From NCBI RefSeq assembly GCF_007644105.1, contig NZ_VFAC01000014.1, forward strand, positions 28,039-92,038: a stretch of 64,000 bases of DNA, written 5' to 3'. The notes under the pieces are model-generated. The model searched no databases and was not told the origin of the DNA. It saw nothing but the letters and a program-made list of their open reading frames with translations. Shown in pieces: positions 7,921-16,631 of the stretch. How positions within the stretch are numbered: the first letter of the stretch is position 1; every line of letters starts with the position of its first letter. Source of the stretch: Elioraea rosea. GTDB taxonomy: Bacteria > Pseudomonadota > Alphaproteobacteria > Acetobacterales > Acetobacteraceae. Both the position numbers and the translations under genes were made by a program.

Positions 7921-7951
7921 CGCGCGCAACAACACGAAGGGGAGCTCTGGG

Positions 7952-8935
7952 ATGTCGAACCGCATCTTGGCCGGCTGCGCGCTGGCCATTGCCCTTGCCG
8001 CCGCGCCTGCGCAAGCCCAGCTTGCCGCAGCGCCCGCCCCCCTCAACCCCCCGGTGAAGCTCACCGTCGGTGCCGTGAAGGTGCCGCATGTCGCGCCCTT
8101 CTCCCGGGTGGCCGACCTCGCCCGGCCGCTCGGCGTCGAGGTCGAGATGGTGAACTTCGTCCGCTACGCCGATGTGCGCACCGCGCTCGCCTCAGGCTCG
8201 ATCGAGGTCGGCTCGATCGGCCCGGCCGACGTTCCCATCGCGGTCAGCCAGAACCTGCGCGGCATCGTGGGGCTCTTCGGGGTGGGCGTTTCCGCCAAGC
8301 ACCCGATTGTCCGCAACGGGGTGACGCTGAACAGCTGGGAGGAGCTCTACGGCAAGCGCGTGGCGATCGCGCCCGGCTCGGCCGTGTGGTTCCAGTTCGC
8401 CGCGACCGTGACGGAGGCGAACATCAACTATGGGCGCCTCAACATCGTGAACATCCAGGGCGGCGGCCAGCCCTTCGTCCAGGCGATGCAGCGCGGCGAC
8501 ATCGACCTCTTCATCGGCTGGGAGCCGTTCGAGAGCATGGCGATCCAGCAGGGCCTCGGCACGCGCCAGACCGCGCTCGACTACTCGAAGTCCAAGGCCG
8601 TCGGCGCCGAGCTCGGCATGGTCGGCGCGACGCGGGCGGCGATCGAGAACAAGCGCGAGGCGCTTCGCCGGCTCGTCTATGCCTATCTCCAGGCGCAGGC
8701 CGAGATGTCGGCTTCGAAGGAGGCGCTCGGCAACGCCATCGCTGCCTGGACCGGGCTCGACGCGCAGGTGGCGCGGGCAGTCGCCAATGACATGACGCTC
8801 GAGCAGTCGCTCACGCTCGCGCAGATCCAGGCCCAGGCGAAGGAGTTCCATCGCCTCGGCGTGCTGCAGCGCGACGTCTCTGGCGAGATGGCCCAGTTCT
8901 TCGACGAAAGCATCATCATGTCGGTGCGGCGCTGA
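7952..8935 (+). CDS. ABC transporter substrate-binding protein (SsuA/TauA/NMT1-like)
   Basis: 327-aa periplasmic protein with a Sec signal (MSNRILAGCALAIALAAAPAQ, cut near AQA). Family segments are VRTALASGSIEVGSIGPADV, LNSWEELYGKRVAIAPGSAVWFQF and VQAMQRGDIDLFIGWEPFES, as in receptors for sulfonates, taurine, nitrate or thiamine-precursor-like ligands. I chose the ATG at 7952, which gives a clean signal peptide. It heads a plus-strand operon with a permease and an ATPase 7 and 1 bases apart. The presence of a sulfite dehydrogenase at 55028 makes a sulfonate plausible, but the ligand is not determined. Confidence 0.88.
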   Translation: MSNRILAGCALAIALAAAPAQAQLAAAPAPLNPPVKLTVGAVKVPHVAPFSRVADLARPLGVEVEMVNFVRYADVRTALASGSIEVGSIGPADVPIAVSQNLRGIVGLFGVGVSAKHPIVRNGVTLNSWEELYGKRVAIAPGSAVWFQFAATVTEANINYGRLNIVNIQGGGQPFVQAMQRGDIDLFIGWEPFESMAIQQGLGTRQTALDYSKSKAVGAELGMVGATRAAIENKREALRRLVYAYLQAQAEMSASKEALGNAIAAWTGLDAQVARAVANDMTLEQSLTLAQIQAQAKEFHRLGVLQRDVSGEMAQFFDESIIMSVRR

Positions 8936-8942
8936 GCCGCTG

Positions 8943-9752
8943 ATGGCAGCGATCGCGCGCTCTTCCTCGCCTTCGCCCCTTCTCGGCCTTGCACTCCCCG
9001 CCGCGCTCGTCGCGGTGTGGGAGGTGCTCGGCCGCGCAGGGGTGGTTCCCCAGGGGATCCTGCCGGCGCCTAGCCTCGTCGCCGCCACCTGGTGGGACTG
9101 GGCCGTCGGGCCTTCCGGCATGGGGCTGAACCCCTATCTCGGCACCTGGTTCGAGACGGTGCTGTTCAGCGCGCGGCGCGTCTTCACAGGCTTCGCAGCG
9201 GCGATCGCCCTCGGCGTTCCGCTCGGCATCATGATCGGGTGGAACCGCCTCGTCGCCGGCGCGTTCGATCCGCTCATCCAGTCGCTCCGGCCCATCCCGA
9301 TCACCGCCTGGCTGCCGTTCTCCATCGCGGTGTTCGGCATCCGCGATGCCGGGGCGGTGTTTTTGATCGGCCTCGGCGCCTTCTTCCCGATCGTCGTCAA
9401 CACCACGGCCGGGGCGCGCGACACGCCGCGCAACCTGATTCGCGCCGCACGGATGATGGGGGCGTCGGAACGTCAGCTGCTGCTCCGCGTCGTGCTTCCC
9501 AACGCGCTTCCCGCGATCTTCACCGGCATGCGGCTGGGCCTGGGCATCGCCTGGACGGCCGTGATCGTGGCGGAGATCGTCGCGGTGAAGTCGGGCCTCG
9601 GCTACGTGCTGTGGGATGCCTACTACGTCGGACGGATGGACGTGGTGATCGCCGACATGGTCTCGATCGGCATCGCCGGCTTCCTGTCCGACCGCATCCT
9701 CGTCGCGATCGGCCATCGCGTGCTGCATTGGAAACAGTTCGGGGCGCGCTGA
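8943..9752 (+). CDS. ABC transporter permease (SsuC/TauC-like)
   Basis: 269-aa inner-membrane permease with about six helices. The EAA loop for the ATPase is visible around ARMMGASERQLLLRVVLPNA followed by LPAIFTGMRLGLGIAW. The segment LRPIPITAWLPFSIAVFG is typical of SsuC/TauC/NrtB permeases. It follows the binding-protein gene by 7 bases and precedes the ATPase gene by 1 base. Confidence 0.92.
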   Translation: MAAIARSSSPSPLLGLALPAALVAVWEVLGRAGVVPQGILPAPSLVAATWWDWAVGPSGMGLNPYLGTWFETVLFSARRVFTGFAAAIALGVPLGIMIGWNRLVAGAFDPLIQSLRPIPITAWLPFSIAVFGIRDAGAVFLIGLGAFFPIVVNTTAGARDTPRNLIRAARMMGASERQLLLRVVLPNALPAIFTGMRLGLGIAWTAVIVAEIVAVKSGLGYVLWDAYYVGRMDVVIADMVSIGIAGFLSDRILVAIGHRVLHWKQFGAR

Positions 9753-9753
9753 G

Positions 9754-10560
9754 ATGGCGGCGGTCGACATCGCGGGTGTGCGGAAGGTCTTCGGCGGAAG
9801 GGCAGGGGAGGTCGAGGCGCTCGCCGCCATCGACATGGCGCTCGTGGAAGGCGAGTTCGCCTGCATCCTCGGCCCGTCGGGCTGCGGCAAGTCGACGCTT
9901 CTCAACATCATCGCCGGCTTCGAGGGGCTGACCGCAGGCGAGGCGCGGGTGTTCGGCGAGGGCGTTGCGAGGCCCGGGCCCGACCGCGCGGTGGTATTCC
10001 AGGAGGCGAGCCTCTTCCCCTGGCTCACCGTGTGGGACAACGTGACCTTCGGTCCCCGCATGCTCGGCCGGCCGAAGGAGGAAACCGACGCGCTCGCGCG
10101 CAAGTATCTCGGCCTCGTCGGCCTTGCCGGCTTCGAAAACCACCTGCCCGACCAGCTATCGGGCGGCATGAAGCAGCGCGTCGGCATTGCCCGCTGCCTG
10201 ATCCTCTCCCCCCGCGTGTTCCTGATGGACGAGCCATTCGGCGCGCTCGATGCCCAGACGCGGATGCAGATGCAGGAGTTACTCCTGCATGTGTGGGACG
10301 AGACGCGCGGCACCGTGCTCTTCATCACCCACGACATCGACGAGGCGATCTTCCTCGCCGACACAGTCTATGTGATGACGGCGCGGCCGGGGCGCATCCG
10401 CTCGCGCATCCCGATCGACCTTCCCCGCCCGCGCACCATCGAGGTTCTGACCGACCCGCGCTTCAACGCGCTGCGCGCAGACATCCTGCACCAGATCCGC
10501 GAGGAGGCCTCGAAGGCGACGCGCGAGTTCGAGGAAGCGGAGAGGAGCGCGCGGCGATGA
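9754..10560 (+). CDS. ABC transporter ATP-binding protein (SsuB/TauB-like)
   Basis: 268-aa ATPase. Walker A is GPSGCGKSTLLN, the signature LSGGMKQRVGIARCL, Walker B VFLMDEPFGALD, and the H-loop ITHDIDEA. The Q-loop VVFQEASLFPWLTVWDNV is characteristic of the nitrate/sulfonate/taurine subfamily. The gene ends in ATGA overlapping the HAD gene start, so it is the third gene of a four-gene unit. Confidence 0.93.
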   Translation: MAAVDIAGVRKVFGGRAGEVEALAAIDMALVEGEFACILGPSGCGKSTLLNIIAGFEGLTAGEARVFGEGVARPGPDRAVVFQEASLFPWLTVWDNVTFGPRMLGRPKEETDALARKYLGLVGLAGFENHLPDQLSGGMKQRVGIARCLILSPRVFLMDEPFGALDAQTRMQMQELLLHVWDETRGTVLFITHDIDEAIFLADTVYVMTARPGRIRSRIPIDLPRPRTIEVLTDPRFNALRADILHQIREEASKATREFEEAERSARR

Positions 10561-11279
10561 ACGAGGCCGGCGTCGCGCCGGTGAAGGCGCTCGTGTTCGA
10601 CGTGTTCGGCACGGTGGTCGACTGGCGCGGCTCGGTCGCGCGCGAGGTCTCTCTTGCGGCGCGCCGCCTCGGCGTGGAGACGGACGGCTTCGCGCTCGCC
10701 GATGCCTGGCGCGGCGAATACGCGCCCTCGATGCAGCGCGTCGCGCGCGGCGAGCTTCCCTGGACGGTGATCGACGACCTGCACCGCGCAGCGCTCGACC
10801 GACTTCTGCCCCGCTTCGGCCTCGGCGCAATGGACGAGGCCGCCCGTGCCGACCTGACGCTCGCCTGGCACCGGCTAGACCCCTGGCCGGACAGCGTCGC
10901 CGGACTGGCACGGCTGAAGCGGCGCTTCGTCATCGGCACCCTCTCGAACGGCAATGTGGCACTTCTCGTGAACATGGCCCGCCATGCCGGCCTGCCGTGG
11001 GACGTGATCTTCTCCGCAGAGACCTTCCGCGCCTACAAGCCCGACCCGCGCACCTATGACGGGGCCGCGGCGATGCTGAGGCTCGAGCCGGCGGAGGTGA
11101 TGCTGGTCGCGGCCCACAACAACGACCTCGCCGCCGCGCAGGCGCGCGGGCTCGCCACCGGCTTCGTCGCGAGGCCGACCGAGTACGGTCCGGAGCAGGC
11201 CAGGGACCTGCATCCCGAGGGGGATTGGGACGTGGTCGCGCCGGATTTCTTGCGGCTGGCGGACGCTCTCGGCGCCTGA
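10557..11279 (+). CDS. HAD-superfamily hydrolase, haloacid dehalogenase type II-like
   Basis: 240-aa protein with the HAD nucleophile motif LVFDVFGTVVDWRGSV (Asp15), motif II in IGTLSNGNVALLV, the motif III lysine in AYKPDPRTYDGA and the acidic motif in AAHNNDLAAAQARGL. This arrangement is that of L-2-haloacid dehalogenase (EC 3.8.1.2). The start overlaps the ABC ATPase stop by 4 bases, so it is translationally coupled to an importer. That suggests it acts on an imported organic acid, perhaps halogenated. Phosphatase activity on another substrate cannot be excluded. Confidence 0.82.
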   Translation: MNEAGVAPVKALVFDVFGTVVDWRGSVAREVSLAARRLGVETDGFALADAWRGEYAPSMQRVARGELPWTVIDDLHRAALDRLLPRFGLGAMDEAARADLTLAWHRLDPWPDSVAGLARLKRRFVIGTLSNGNVALLVNMARHAGLPWDVIFSAETFRAYKPDPRTYDGAAAMLRLEPAEVMLVAAHNNDLAAAQARGLATGFVARPTEYGPEQARDLHPEGDWDVVAPDFLRLADALGA

Positions 11280-11285
11280 GGCCAC

Positions 11286-11669
11286 TCAGCGACCAGGCAG
11301 GGCAACGCGCATCGTCCTGCCGCCATAGCCGTATCGTCGGTCACGGGCCTCCACGATCACGCTGCGGACGGCAGCCGGAATCGAGACCCCATACAGATCC
11401 CGGGTGAAGGGTTGCTCATCGGCGTGATCGTGGAAAAGCGTACGTTCCCCGAAAGCGGTGCCCGCTTCGTCCCTCACCCGGAAGCCATCGGCATAGCGCT
11501 CCGCGGTGTCGTACGGTGAGGAGATCGTCACGTCGAAATCGTACCGTCCGTCGCCTGACCGGCGAACCGAGACGCCCACGACATCAGGGAAGCGCTGCTC
11601 GGCCCGCGCCGCGGCAGGAATGAGCAGCATGCCCGTGAGAAAGGTGCGGCGAGGCGGAGGAGCCGCCAT
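11286..11669 (-). CDS. Small conserved secreted protein of unknown function
   Basis: 127-aa protein with an RR-containing signal (PPPRRTFLTGMLLIPAAARA). The mature part looks like a small beta-sandwich: VVGVSVRRSGDGRYDFDVTI, then ERYADGFRVRDEAG, the acidic/His stretch FHDHADEQPFTRDLYGVSI and a C-terminal GYGGRTMRVALP. The start at 11669 is fixed by an AGGAG ribosome site 5 bases upstream. I recall similar small secreted proteins in other Alphaproteobacteria but no assigned function. It lies 78 bases downstream of phnE and ends 6 bases from the convergent HAD gene. Confidence 0.7.
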   Translation of the reverse strand: MAAPPPRRTFLTGMLLIPAAARAEQRFPDVVGVSVRRSGDGRYDFDVTISSPYDTAERYADGFRVRDEAGTAFGERTLFHDHADEQPFTRDLYGVSIPAAVRSVIVEARDRRYGYGGRTMRVALPGR

Positions 11670-11747
11670 AAAAATCTCCTGGAATTTGCCGGTCGCAGGG
11701 TCGGCGATACTGCTCGAACCGGGCAAGGCAAGATGCCGTCAGGCGAA

Positions 11748-12566
11748 TCAAATCACCGCGTGGCGAACGCGCGCAGACAGCCACTCGCTCACCACCACGG
11801 TGACGAGGATCAGCGCGAAGATCACCGTCACCTGCGGCCAGGCGAGGACGTTGATCGAGGCCTGGAGCTGCATGCCGATGCCGCCCGCACCGACGAGGCC
11901 GAGCACCGTCGCCTCGCGGATGTTGATGTCCCAGCGGAACACCGCGATGCCTGCGAAGGCGGGCATGATCTGCGGCACGATGCCCCAGGCAAGCACCTGC
12001 GCGCGGCCTGCCCCGGTTGCCGTGACGGCTTCCACCTGGGTGCGGTCGATCTCCTCGATCGCCTCGTAGAGCAGCTTGCCGATGAAGCCGATCGAGCGCA
12101 GCGCGATGGAGAGGATGCCCGCGAGCGTCCCCGGCCCGAACACGACGACCAGAAGCAGCGCCCAGATCAGCGAGTTGATCGAGCGCGAGGCGACGATGAC
12201 GAAGATCGCGATGGGGCGCACGAGGAGCGCGCTCGGCGTCGTGTTGTGCGCGGCGAGGAACGCCACCGGCACGCCGAGCAGGATGGCGAGCCCCGTGCCG
12301 AGGGTCGCCATGTTGATCGTGTCCCACATCGGCTTCCAGAGCTGGTCGAGATAGCTCCAGCGCGGCGGGAACATCCGCCCGATCAGGTCGGCCCCCTGAG
12401 TCGGCGCGTCCCACACGAAGGCCCAGATCGTCGCCTGCGAGATGATCTCGAAGGAGGCGACGACGATGGCGACGCCGGCGAGCCAGGCGGCCCAGACGGC
12501 GAGGTCGCCCGACGTGGTCCGCCGCATCCAGGCCTTCTGGCCCGACGAGGTGCTGGCGACGGGCAT
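11748..12566 (-). CDS. phnE: Phosphonate/phosphite ABC transporter permease (second PhnE)
   Basis: 272-aa permease with about six membrane segments. It carries the PhnE-type segments IFVIVASRSINSLIWALLLV, RSIGFIGKLLYEAIEEID, VEAVTATGAGRAQVLAWGIV and REATVLGLVGAGGIGMQLQ. The ATG at 12566 shares one base with the stop of the upstream phnE gene. It probably forms a heterodimer with that paralogue, as in two-PhnE systems. Confidence 0.9.
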   Translation of the reverse strand: MPVASTSSGQKAWMRRTTSGDLAVWAAWLAGVAIVVASFEIISQATIWAFVWDAPTQGADLIGRMFPPRWSYLDQLWKPMWDTINMATLGTGLAILLGVPVAFLAAHNTTPSALLVRPIAIFVIVASRSINSLIWALLLVVVFGPGTLAGILSIALRSIGFIGKLLYEAIEEIDRTQVEAVTATGAGRAQVLAWGIVPQIMPAFAGIAVFRWDINIREATVLGLVGAGGIGMQLQASINVLAWPQVTVIFALILVTVVVSEWLSARVRHAVI

Positions 12567-13381
12567 CACTGCACCTTCCGGCGGATCCAGGACGAGGCGT
12601 ATTCGCAGCCCATCACGATGACGATGATGATCAGCATGATGGCGGCGGCCGTATCGAACTCGTACCGCTCGAAGGCATTGTTCAACGTGTCGCCGATGCC
12701 GCCCGCGCCGACGAGGCCGAGCACGGCGCTCTCGCGGAAGTTGATGTCGAGCCGGTAGGCCGAGAGGCCGATGAAGCGGGGCAGCACCTGCGGCTGGATG
12801 CCCCAGGCGAGGAGCTGGAACCACGAGGCGCCGGTCGCGCGCACGGCCTCGGCCTGGGACGTCTCGATCTCCTCGATGTCCTCGGCGAGCAGTTTCGCCA
12901 TGAAGCCGATCGTCGCGAAGGAGAGGGTGAGCATGCCGGCAAGCGGGCCGAACCCCACCATCGCGACGAAGACGATGGCGATGATGATCTCCTGGAAGGT
13001 CCGGCTCAGCGCGATCACGGCGCGGCAGAGGAGATAGATGGGAAGCGGGGCGAGGTTCCGCGCCGCACCGAGCGCGACGGGCACGGCGAGGATGATGCCG
13101 ATCGCCGTCGAGACGACCGTCATGGTGATGCTCTCCAGCAGCCCCTCGGCGATCTCCTGGCGCTTGGTGATGAAGTCGGGCGGGAAGAACCCCGCGATGA
13201 AGCGCGCACCCCGCTCGAAGCCCTCCGCGGCGCGGGCCCAGTTGATCTCGAGCGTGCCGAAGGCGAGAGCCGCGTAGAGGATCGCGCCGAGATAGACGAG
13301 GTAGCGCGTCCAGGCGTTGTCGATCAGCGGCTTCGGCCGCCAGCGCCGCATCGGAGCGCCGGGGAGGGCGACGGCATCCAT
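12566..13381 (-). CDS. phnE: Phosphonate/phosphite ABC transporter permease (first PhnE)
   Basis: 271-aa permease paralogous to the downstream gene: ALSRTFQEIIIAIVFVAMVG, ATIGFMAKLLAEDIEEIE, AEAVRATGASWFQLLAWGIQ and RESAVLGLVGAGGIGDTLN align directly with it. It has about six membrane segments, and the VRATGAS region is the EAA-like coupling loop. It starts 2 bases after the phnC stop and overlaps the next phnE by one base. With phnD and phnC it makes up a complete importer. Confidence 0.92.
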   Translation of the reverse strand: MDAVALPGAPMRRWRPKPLIDNAWTRYLVYLGAILYAALAFGTLEINWARAAEGFERGARFIAGFFPPDFITKRQEIAEGLLESITMTVVSTAIGIILAVPVALGAARNLAPLPIYLLCRAVIALSRTFQEIIIAIVFVAMVGFGPLAGMLTLSFATIGFMAKLLAEDIEEIETSQAEAVRATGASWFQLLAWGIQPQVLPRFIGLSAYRLDINFRESAVLGLVGAGGIGDTLNNAFERYEFDTAAAIMLIIIVIVMGCEYASSWIRRKVQ

Positions 13382-13383
13382 GC

Positions 13384-14178
13384 TCAGCCGGCGAGCTCCG
13401 TCTCTGCGTCGTCCTCGACCGCGGCGATGGTCTTGGACCAGTCCTCCTCGCCGTAGATCGTCGTCAGCACCGAGGGCGTGAGTCCGTCGGCCGGCCCGTC
13501 ATAGACGATGCGCCCGCCCTGCAGCCCGACGATCCGCTGGGCAAAGGATTGCGCGAGCGCGACGTCATGGATGTTGATGATCGCGGCAAGCCCCCGCTCA
13601 GCGCAGAGCTCGACGATCAGCCGCATGATCTGCCGGCTCGTCTTGGGGTCGAGGCTCGCGGTCGGCTCGTCGACGAGGAGCAGTTCCGGGTTCTGCATCA
13701 GCGCGCGCACGATGCCGACGCGCTGCCTCTGCCCGCCCGAGAGTGCATCGGCACGCTTGTCGACCATGTGGTCGAGCCCGACGCGCTCGAGCAGCCGGAA
13801 CGCCTCGGTGACGTCCTTCTGCGGGAACCGGCGGAACCAGCTCGTCCAGAACCCGACATAGCCGAGCCGGCCGGACAGCACGTTCTCCATCACCGAAAGG
13901 CGTTCGACGAGTGCGTATTCCTGGAAGATCATTCCCATCCGCCGGCGCGCGCGGCGAAGTGCGGCGGGGCCGAGGGCGGTGATGTCGTCGCCGTTCAGCA
14001 CGACCCGTCCCGCCGTCGGCTCCACGAGGCGGTTGACGCAGCGGATCAGGGTCGACTTGCCCGCGCCGGAGGGGCCGATCAGCGCCATTACCTGGCCGTC
14101 GGGCACGGTGAGCGACACGTCGGTCAGCGCGAGGTCGCCCGTGGCGTAGCGTTTGGTGAGGCCTGAGATCTCGAGCAT
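13384..14178 (-). CDS. phnC: Phosphonate ABC transporter ATP-binding protein
   Basis: 264-aa ATPase. Walker A is [17 protein letters not shown], the signature [17 protein letters not shown], Walker [14 protein letters not shown], and the H-loop [10 protein letters not shown]. The long Q-loop insert ([20 protein letters not shown]) is typical of PhnC. I use the ATG at 14178; a TTG at 14184 is also in frame. Neither has a recognisable ribosome site, and a strong hairpin (14185-14208) abuts the start, so expression may be lower than that of phnD. Confidence 0.93.
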   Translation of the reverse strand: MLEISGLTKRYATGDLALTDVSLTVPDGQVMALIGPSGAGKSTLIRCVNRLVEPTAGRVVLNGDDITALGPAALRRARRRMGMIFQEYALVERLSVMENVLSGRLGYVGFWTSWFRRFPQKDVTEAFRLLERVGLDHMVDKRADALSGGQRQRVGIVRALMQNPELLLVDEPTASLDPKTSRQIMRLIVELCAERGLAAIINIHDVALAQSFAQRIVGLQGGRIVYDGPADGLTPSVLTTIYGEEDWSKTIAAVEDDAETELAG

Positions 14179-14184
14179 CGCCAA

Positions 14185-14208
14185 GGGGGCGGCGCTGGCG
14201 CCGCCCCC
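14185..14208 (-). terminator. Intercistronic hairpin between phnD and phnC
   Basis: A perfect 10-bp GC stem (arm GGGGGCGGCG, 4-base loop) lies in the 39-base gap between phnD and phnC, without a T-run. It is probably an mRNA-stabilising or attenuating element that keeps the binding protein in excess over the ATPase and permeases. Confidence 0.6.
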
Positions 14209-14217
14209 GTTCCCTGG

Positions 14218-15198
14218 TCAGCGGCAGGCGTAGGAGACGTTCATCGCCGCGTCGATGTCGCGCACCACCTTCCAGTGCTCCTGGTAGGTGATCGGCATGA
14301 ACTTCTCCTGCGGCGGCTCGCTCTTCTCGAACTCGGCAAGCAGCGCGCTGCCTTCCCAGGGGAAGCTGAAGAACGCCTCGCGGATCTTCGCGGCGAGCTC
14401 GGGGCGGAGATTGTAGGCATGGCCGTAGCCGGTCGTCGGGAACGGATCGCTCTTGTAGATCGAGCGGATCTTCGAGCCGTCGACCGCGTTGCGCGCGACC
14501 ATCCGCGTCATCACCGAGTTGGCGATCGCTGCGGCATCGTAGTCGCGGTTCGCCACGCCGATGATCGAGTTGTCGTGCCGCCCGGAGAAGGCCGGCTTGA
14601 AGTCGCGATCGGCGACCAGCCCGTAGGTCTGCTGCAGCAGCGCCGAGGGCGCCTTGAAGCCGGAGTTGGAGGTCTGCGACGTGAAGGCGACCGTCCGCCC
14701 GCGCAGGTCCTCCATGCGCTGGATCGGCCCGTCGGCCTGGACGATGAACTCCATGTTGTAGCCGAACTCGTTGGCGCGCGAGGCCATCATCGCGAAGGGA
14801 ACGAAGCCGGCGCAGTTCACGGCGAGCGGATTGGAGCCGGTGTTGAAGCCGGTGATGTGCAGCCGGCCCGCGCGCATCGCCTCGATCTGCGCGGCGTTCG
14901 ACTGCACCGAGAAGAACTGCACGCGCTTGCCGGTGACCTTCGCGAGATGGTCCATGAACCCCTGCCAGACGGAGCGGTACACGGCGGGGTCCTCGACGGG
15001 GGTGTAGGCGAAGATCAGGGTCGCGGGATCGATGAGCTGGCGTTCATCGGTCGGCGTGTCGGCGACGAGATCGCCATCGCGGTCGCAGAAGCGGGAATCG
15101 AGCGCGCCCCTCGGGCACTGTTCCTGCGCCGCAGCGGGGGCGGCAGCGAAGCCGCCGGCAAGGATGCCGATTGCGGCAAGCGTGGCGATTGGCTTCAT
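14218..15198 (-). CDS. phnD: Phosphonate/phosphite ABC transporter substrate-binding protein
   Basis: 326-aa periplasmic receptor with a Sec signal (MKPIATLAAIGILAGGFAAA, cut near AAAQ). LIFAYTPVEDPAVYRSVWQG, AQIEAMRAGRLHITGFNTGS and FTSQTSNSGFKAPSALLQQ are the PhnD-type binding segments. After the signal a short insert RFCDRDGDLVADTPT carries a DxDGDxxxD calcium-loop-like motif (Asp39, Asp41, Asp43, Asp47) and two cysteines (28 and 38). The start at 15198 has a GGGAG ribosome site; in-frame codons upstream are not needed. It is the first gene of the phn operon, about 95 bases downstream of a PHO box. Phosphite or another reduced phosphorus ligand is possible. Confidence 0.92.
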   Translation of the reverse strand: MKPIATLAAIGILAGGFAAAPAAAQEQCPRGALDSRFCDRDGDLVADTPTDERQLIDPATLIFAYTPVEDPAVYRSVWQGFMDHLAKVTGKRVQFFSVQSNAAQIEAMRAGRLHITGFNTGSNPLAVNCAGFVPFAMMASRANEFGYNMEFIVQADGPIQRMEDLRGRTVAFTSQTSNSGFKAPSALLQQTYGLVADRDFKPAFSGRHDNSIIGVANRDYDAAAIANSVMTRMVARNAVDGSKIRSIYKSDPFPTTGYGHAYNLRPELAAKIREAFFSFPWEGSALLAEFEKSEPPQEKFMPITYQEHWKVVRDIDAAMNVSYACR

Positions 15199-15293
15199 CG
15201 AGTGGTCTCCCTGGTTCCCGGCCTTGTCTGCGAGGCCCTCCATCGGCGGGCTTTCGCTGCGGCGCACATAAGTGCCTCGGGTTATCCGGACAA

Positions 15294-15311
15294 ATGACAG
15301 AACAATGACAT
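15294..15311 (-). promoter_or_regulatory. PHO box upstream of phnD
   Basis: On the minus strand ATGTCAT-TGTT-CTGTCAT forms two 7-base repeats separated by 4 bases. It differs from the CTGTCAT repeat of the PhoB box at one of 14 repeat positions. A GATAAC-like -10 lies about 8 bases downstream and phnD begins about 95 bases further on. Confidence 0.75.
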
Positions 15312-15336
15312 GTGCGTCCAGCGCCGCGTCGCAGGT

Positions 15337-15690
15337 TCAGAACAACCTTCCACCGTTCGGAACCAGGAAGTCAGGGCGGACGAGCACGACGCCGCCCTCT
15401 TCGTCTGGGAAGCCGAGAACGAGGAATTGGCTCTCGAACCCGGCGATGCGCTTGGGCGGGAAGTTCACCACACCCGCCACCTGCCTGCCGATCAGCGCGT
15501 CGGGCTTGTAATGAACGGTGAGCTGCGCAGAGGTCTGCTTCGTGCCGATGCCGGGGCCGAAATCGACCCAGAGCTTGATCGATGGCTTGCGGGCCTCTGG
15601 GAAGGCTTGCGCATCCACGACGGTGCCCACGCGGATCTCCACGCGGGCGAAATCGTCCCATCCGATCTGCTGCGGTCTCGTCTCGTCCAT
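15337..15690 (-). CDS. csaA: CsaA-like tRNA-binding domain protein
   Basis: 117-aa OB-fold protein; Bacillus CsaA has 110 residues. The segments FARVEIRVGTVVDAQAFPEA, KLWVDFGPGIGTKQTSAQLT and RQVAGVVNFPPKRIAGFESQ are the CsaA/tRNA_bind signatures. CsaA is described as a secretion-related chaperone that can bind tRNA. The ATG at 15690 has an AGGGAGG ribosome site 8 bases upstream; the longer frame is read-through into the opposite-strand SDR gene. It lies between the phn promoter and divergent SDR genes and seems to stand alone. Confidence 0.88.
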   Translation of the reverse strand: MDETRPQQIGWDDFARVEIRVGTVVDAQAFPEARKPSIKLWVDFGPGIGTKQTSAQLTVHYKPDALIGRQVAGVVNFPPKRIAGFESQFLVLGFPDEEGGVVLVRPDFLVPNGGRLF

Positions 15691-15825
15691 GCCCGGCCCT
15701 CCCTCGGCCGCGTGATGATGCCGGGAGGCTCGGGCCCTGTCATGCGTCGTGGCGTCTCTAGCCAGGCGGGTTGACGCGCGGCGCGAGGCCGGGCGCACTC
15801 CCGTCAGAACCGATCGGAGGGATGG

Positions 15826-16584
15826 ATGGGCAGGTTCCCAGGCTTCGGGCTCCAGGGCATGCGGGCGCTCGTCACCGGCGCGAGCCGCGGCATCGGCCGG
15901 GCCGCGGCAGAGGCGATGGCCGAGGCCGGCGCTCATGTGGTGCTCGCTGCCCGGGCGAAGGAGGACCTCGACGAGGCCGTCGCCGGCATCCGGGCCGGAG
16001 GCGGCTCGGCCGAGGCGCTCGTGCTCGACGTCACCGACACCGAGGCCGTGCGAGGGGCCGTCGCCGCAACCGGGCCGTTCGATGCGCTGTTCAACAATGC
16101 CGGCATCAACCGCCCGCTGCCCTTCCTTGAGGTCGACGAGGCGACCTATGACGACCTCTACGGCGTGAACGTGCGCGCCGCCTTCTTCGTCGCCCAGGCC
16201 GTGGCGAAGGGCATGGTCGATGCCGGCCGGGGCGGGGTGATCGTCAACACCTCCTCGCAGATGGGGGTCGTCGGCGGGCCGAACCGCGCCGTCTATTGCG
16301 GCACCAAGCACGCCGTGGAGGGCATGACCAAGGCGATGGCGGTGGAGCTCGCGCCGCTCGGCATCCGCGTCGTCACGGTCGGCCCGACCTTCGTGGAGAC
16401 CGCTCTTGCCGCCAAGGCCTTCGCCACGCCGGAGGCCCGGGCCGGCATCGTCTCGCGCATCCCGATGGGCCGGCCGGCCACCGTCGAGGAGGTGGCGCAG
16501 ACCGTCGTATTCCTCTGTTCGCCTGCCGCCGCGATGGTCACCGGCACGCATCTTCTGGTCGATGGCGGCTGGACCGCGCAGTAG
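15826..16584 (+). CDS. Short-chain dehydrogenase/reductase (first of pair)
   Basis: 252-aa classical SDR. The cofactor motif is TGASRGIG (17-24), the NNAG motif lies at about 90-93, and the catalytic residues are Ser143/144, Tyr157 and Lys161 in YCGTK. The C-terminal HLLVDGGWTA is typical of FabG/gluconate-5-dehydrogenase-like enzymes. A GGAGGG ribosome site precedes the ATG. It is followed after 47 bases by a paralogous SDR gene. Substrate unknown; sugar-acid or 3-oxoacyl reduction are the usual roles. Confidence 0.9.
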   Translation: MGRFPGFGLQGMRALVTGASRGIGRAAAEAMAEAGAHVVLAARAKEDLDEAVAGIRAGGGSAEALVLDVTDTEAVRGAVAATGPFDALFNNAGINRPLPFLEVDEATYDDLYGVNVRAAFFVAQAVAKGMVDAGRGGVIVNTSSQMGVVGGPNRAVYCGTKHAVEGMTKAMAVELAPLGIRVVTVGPTFVETALAAKAFATPEARAGIVSRIPMGRPATVEEVAQTVVFLCSPAAAMVTGTHLLVDGGWTAQ

Positions 16585-16631
16585 CCCCGTGGCATCAGCG
16601 ACACGCTGACCGGAGGAAAGGGGAGAGAGGC

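Noticed and set aside
12566..12824. Longer in-frame start for the second phnE gene
   Set aside because: It would read through the first phnE in another frame; the ATG at 12566 has the expected overlap and gives the standard PhnE length.
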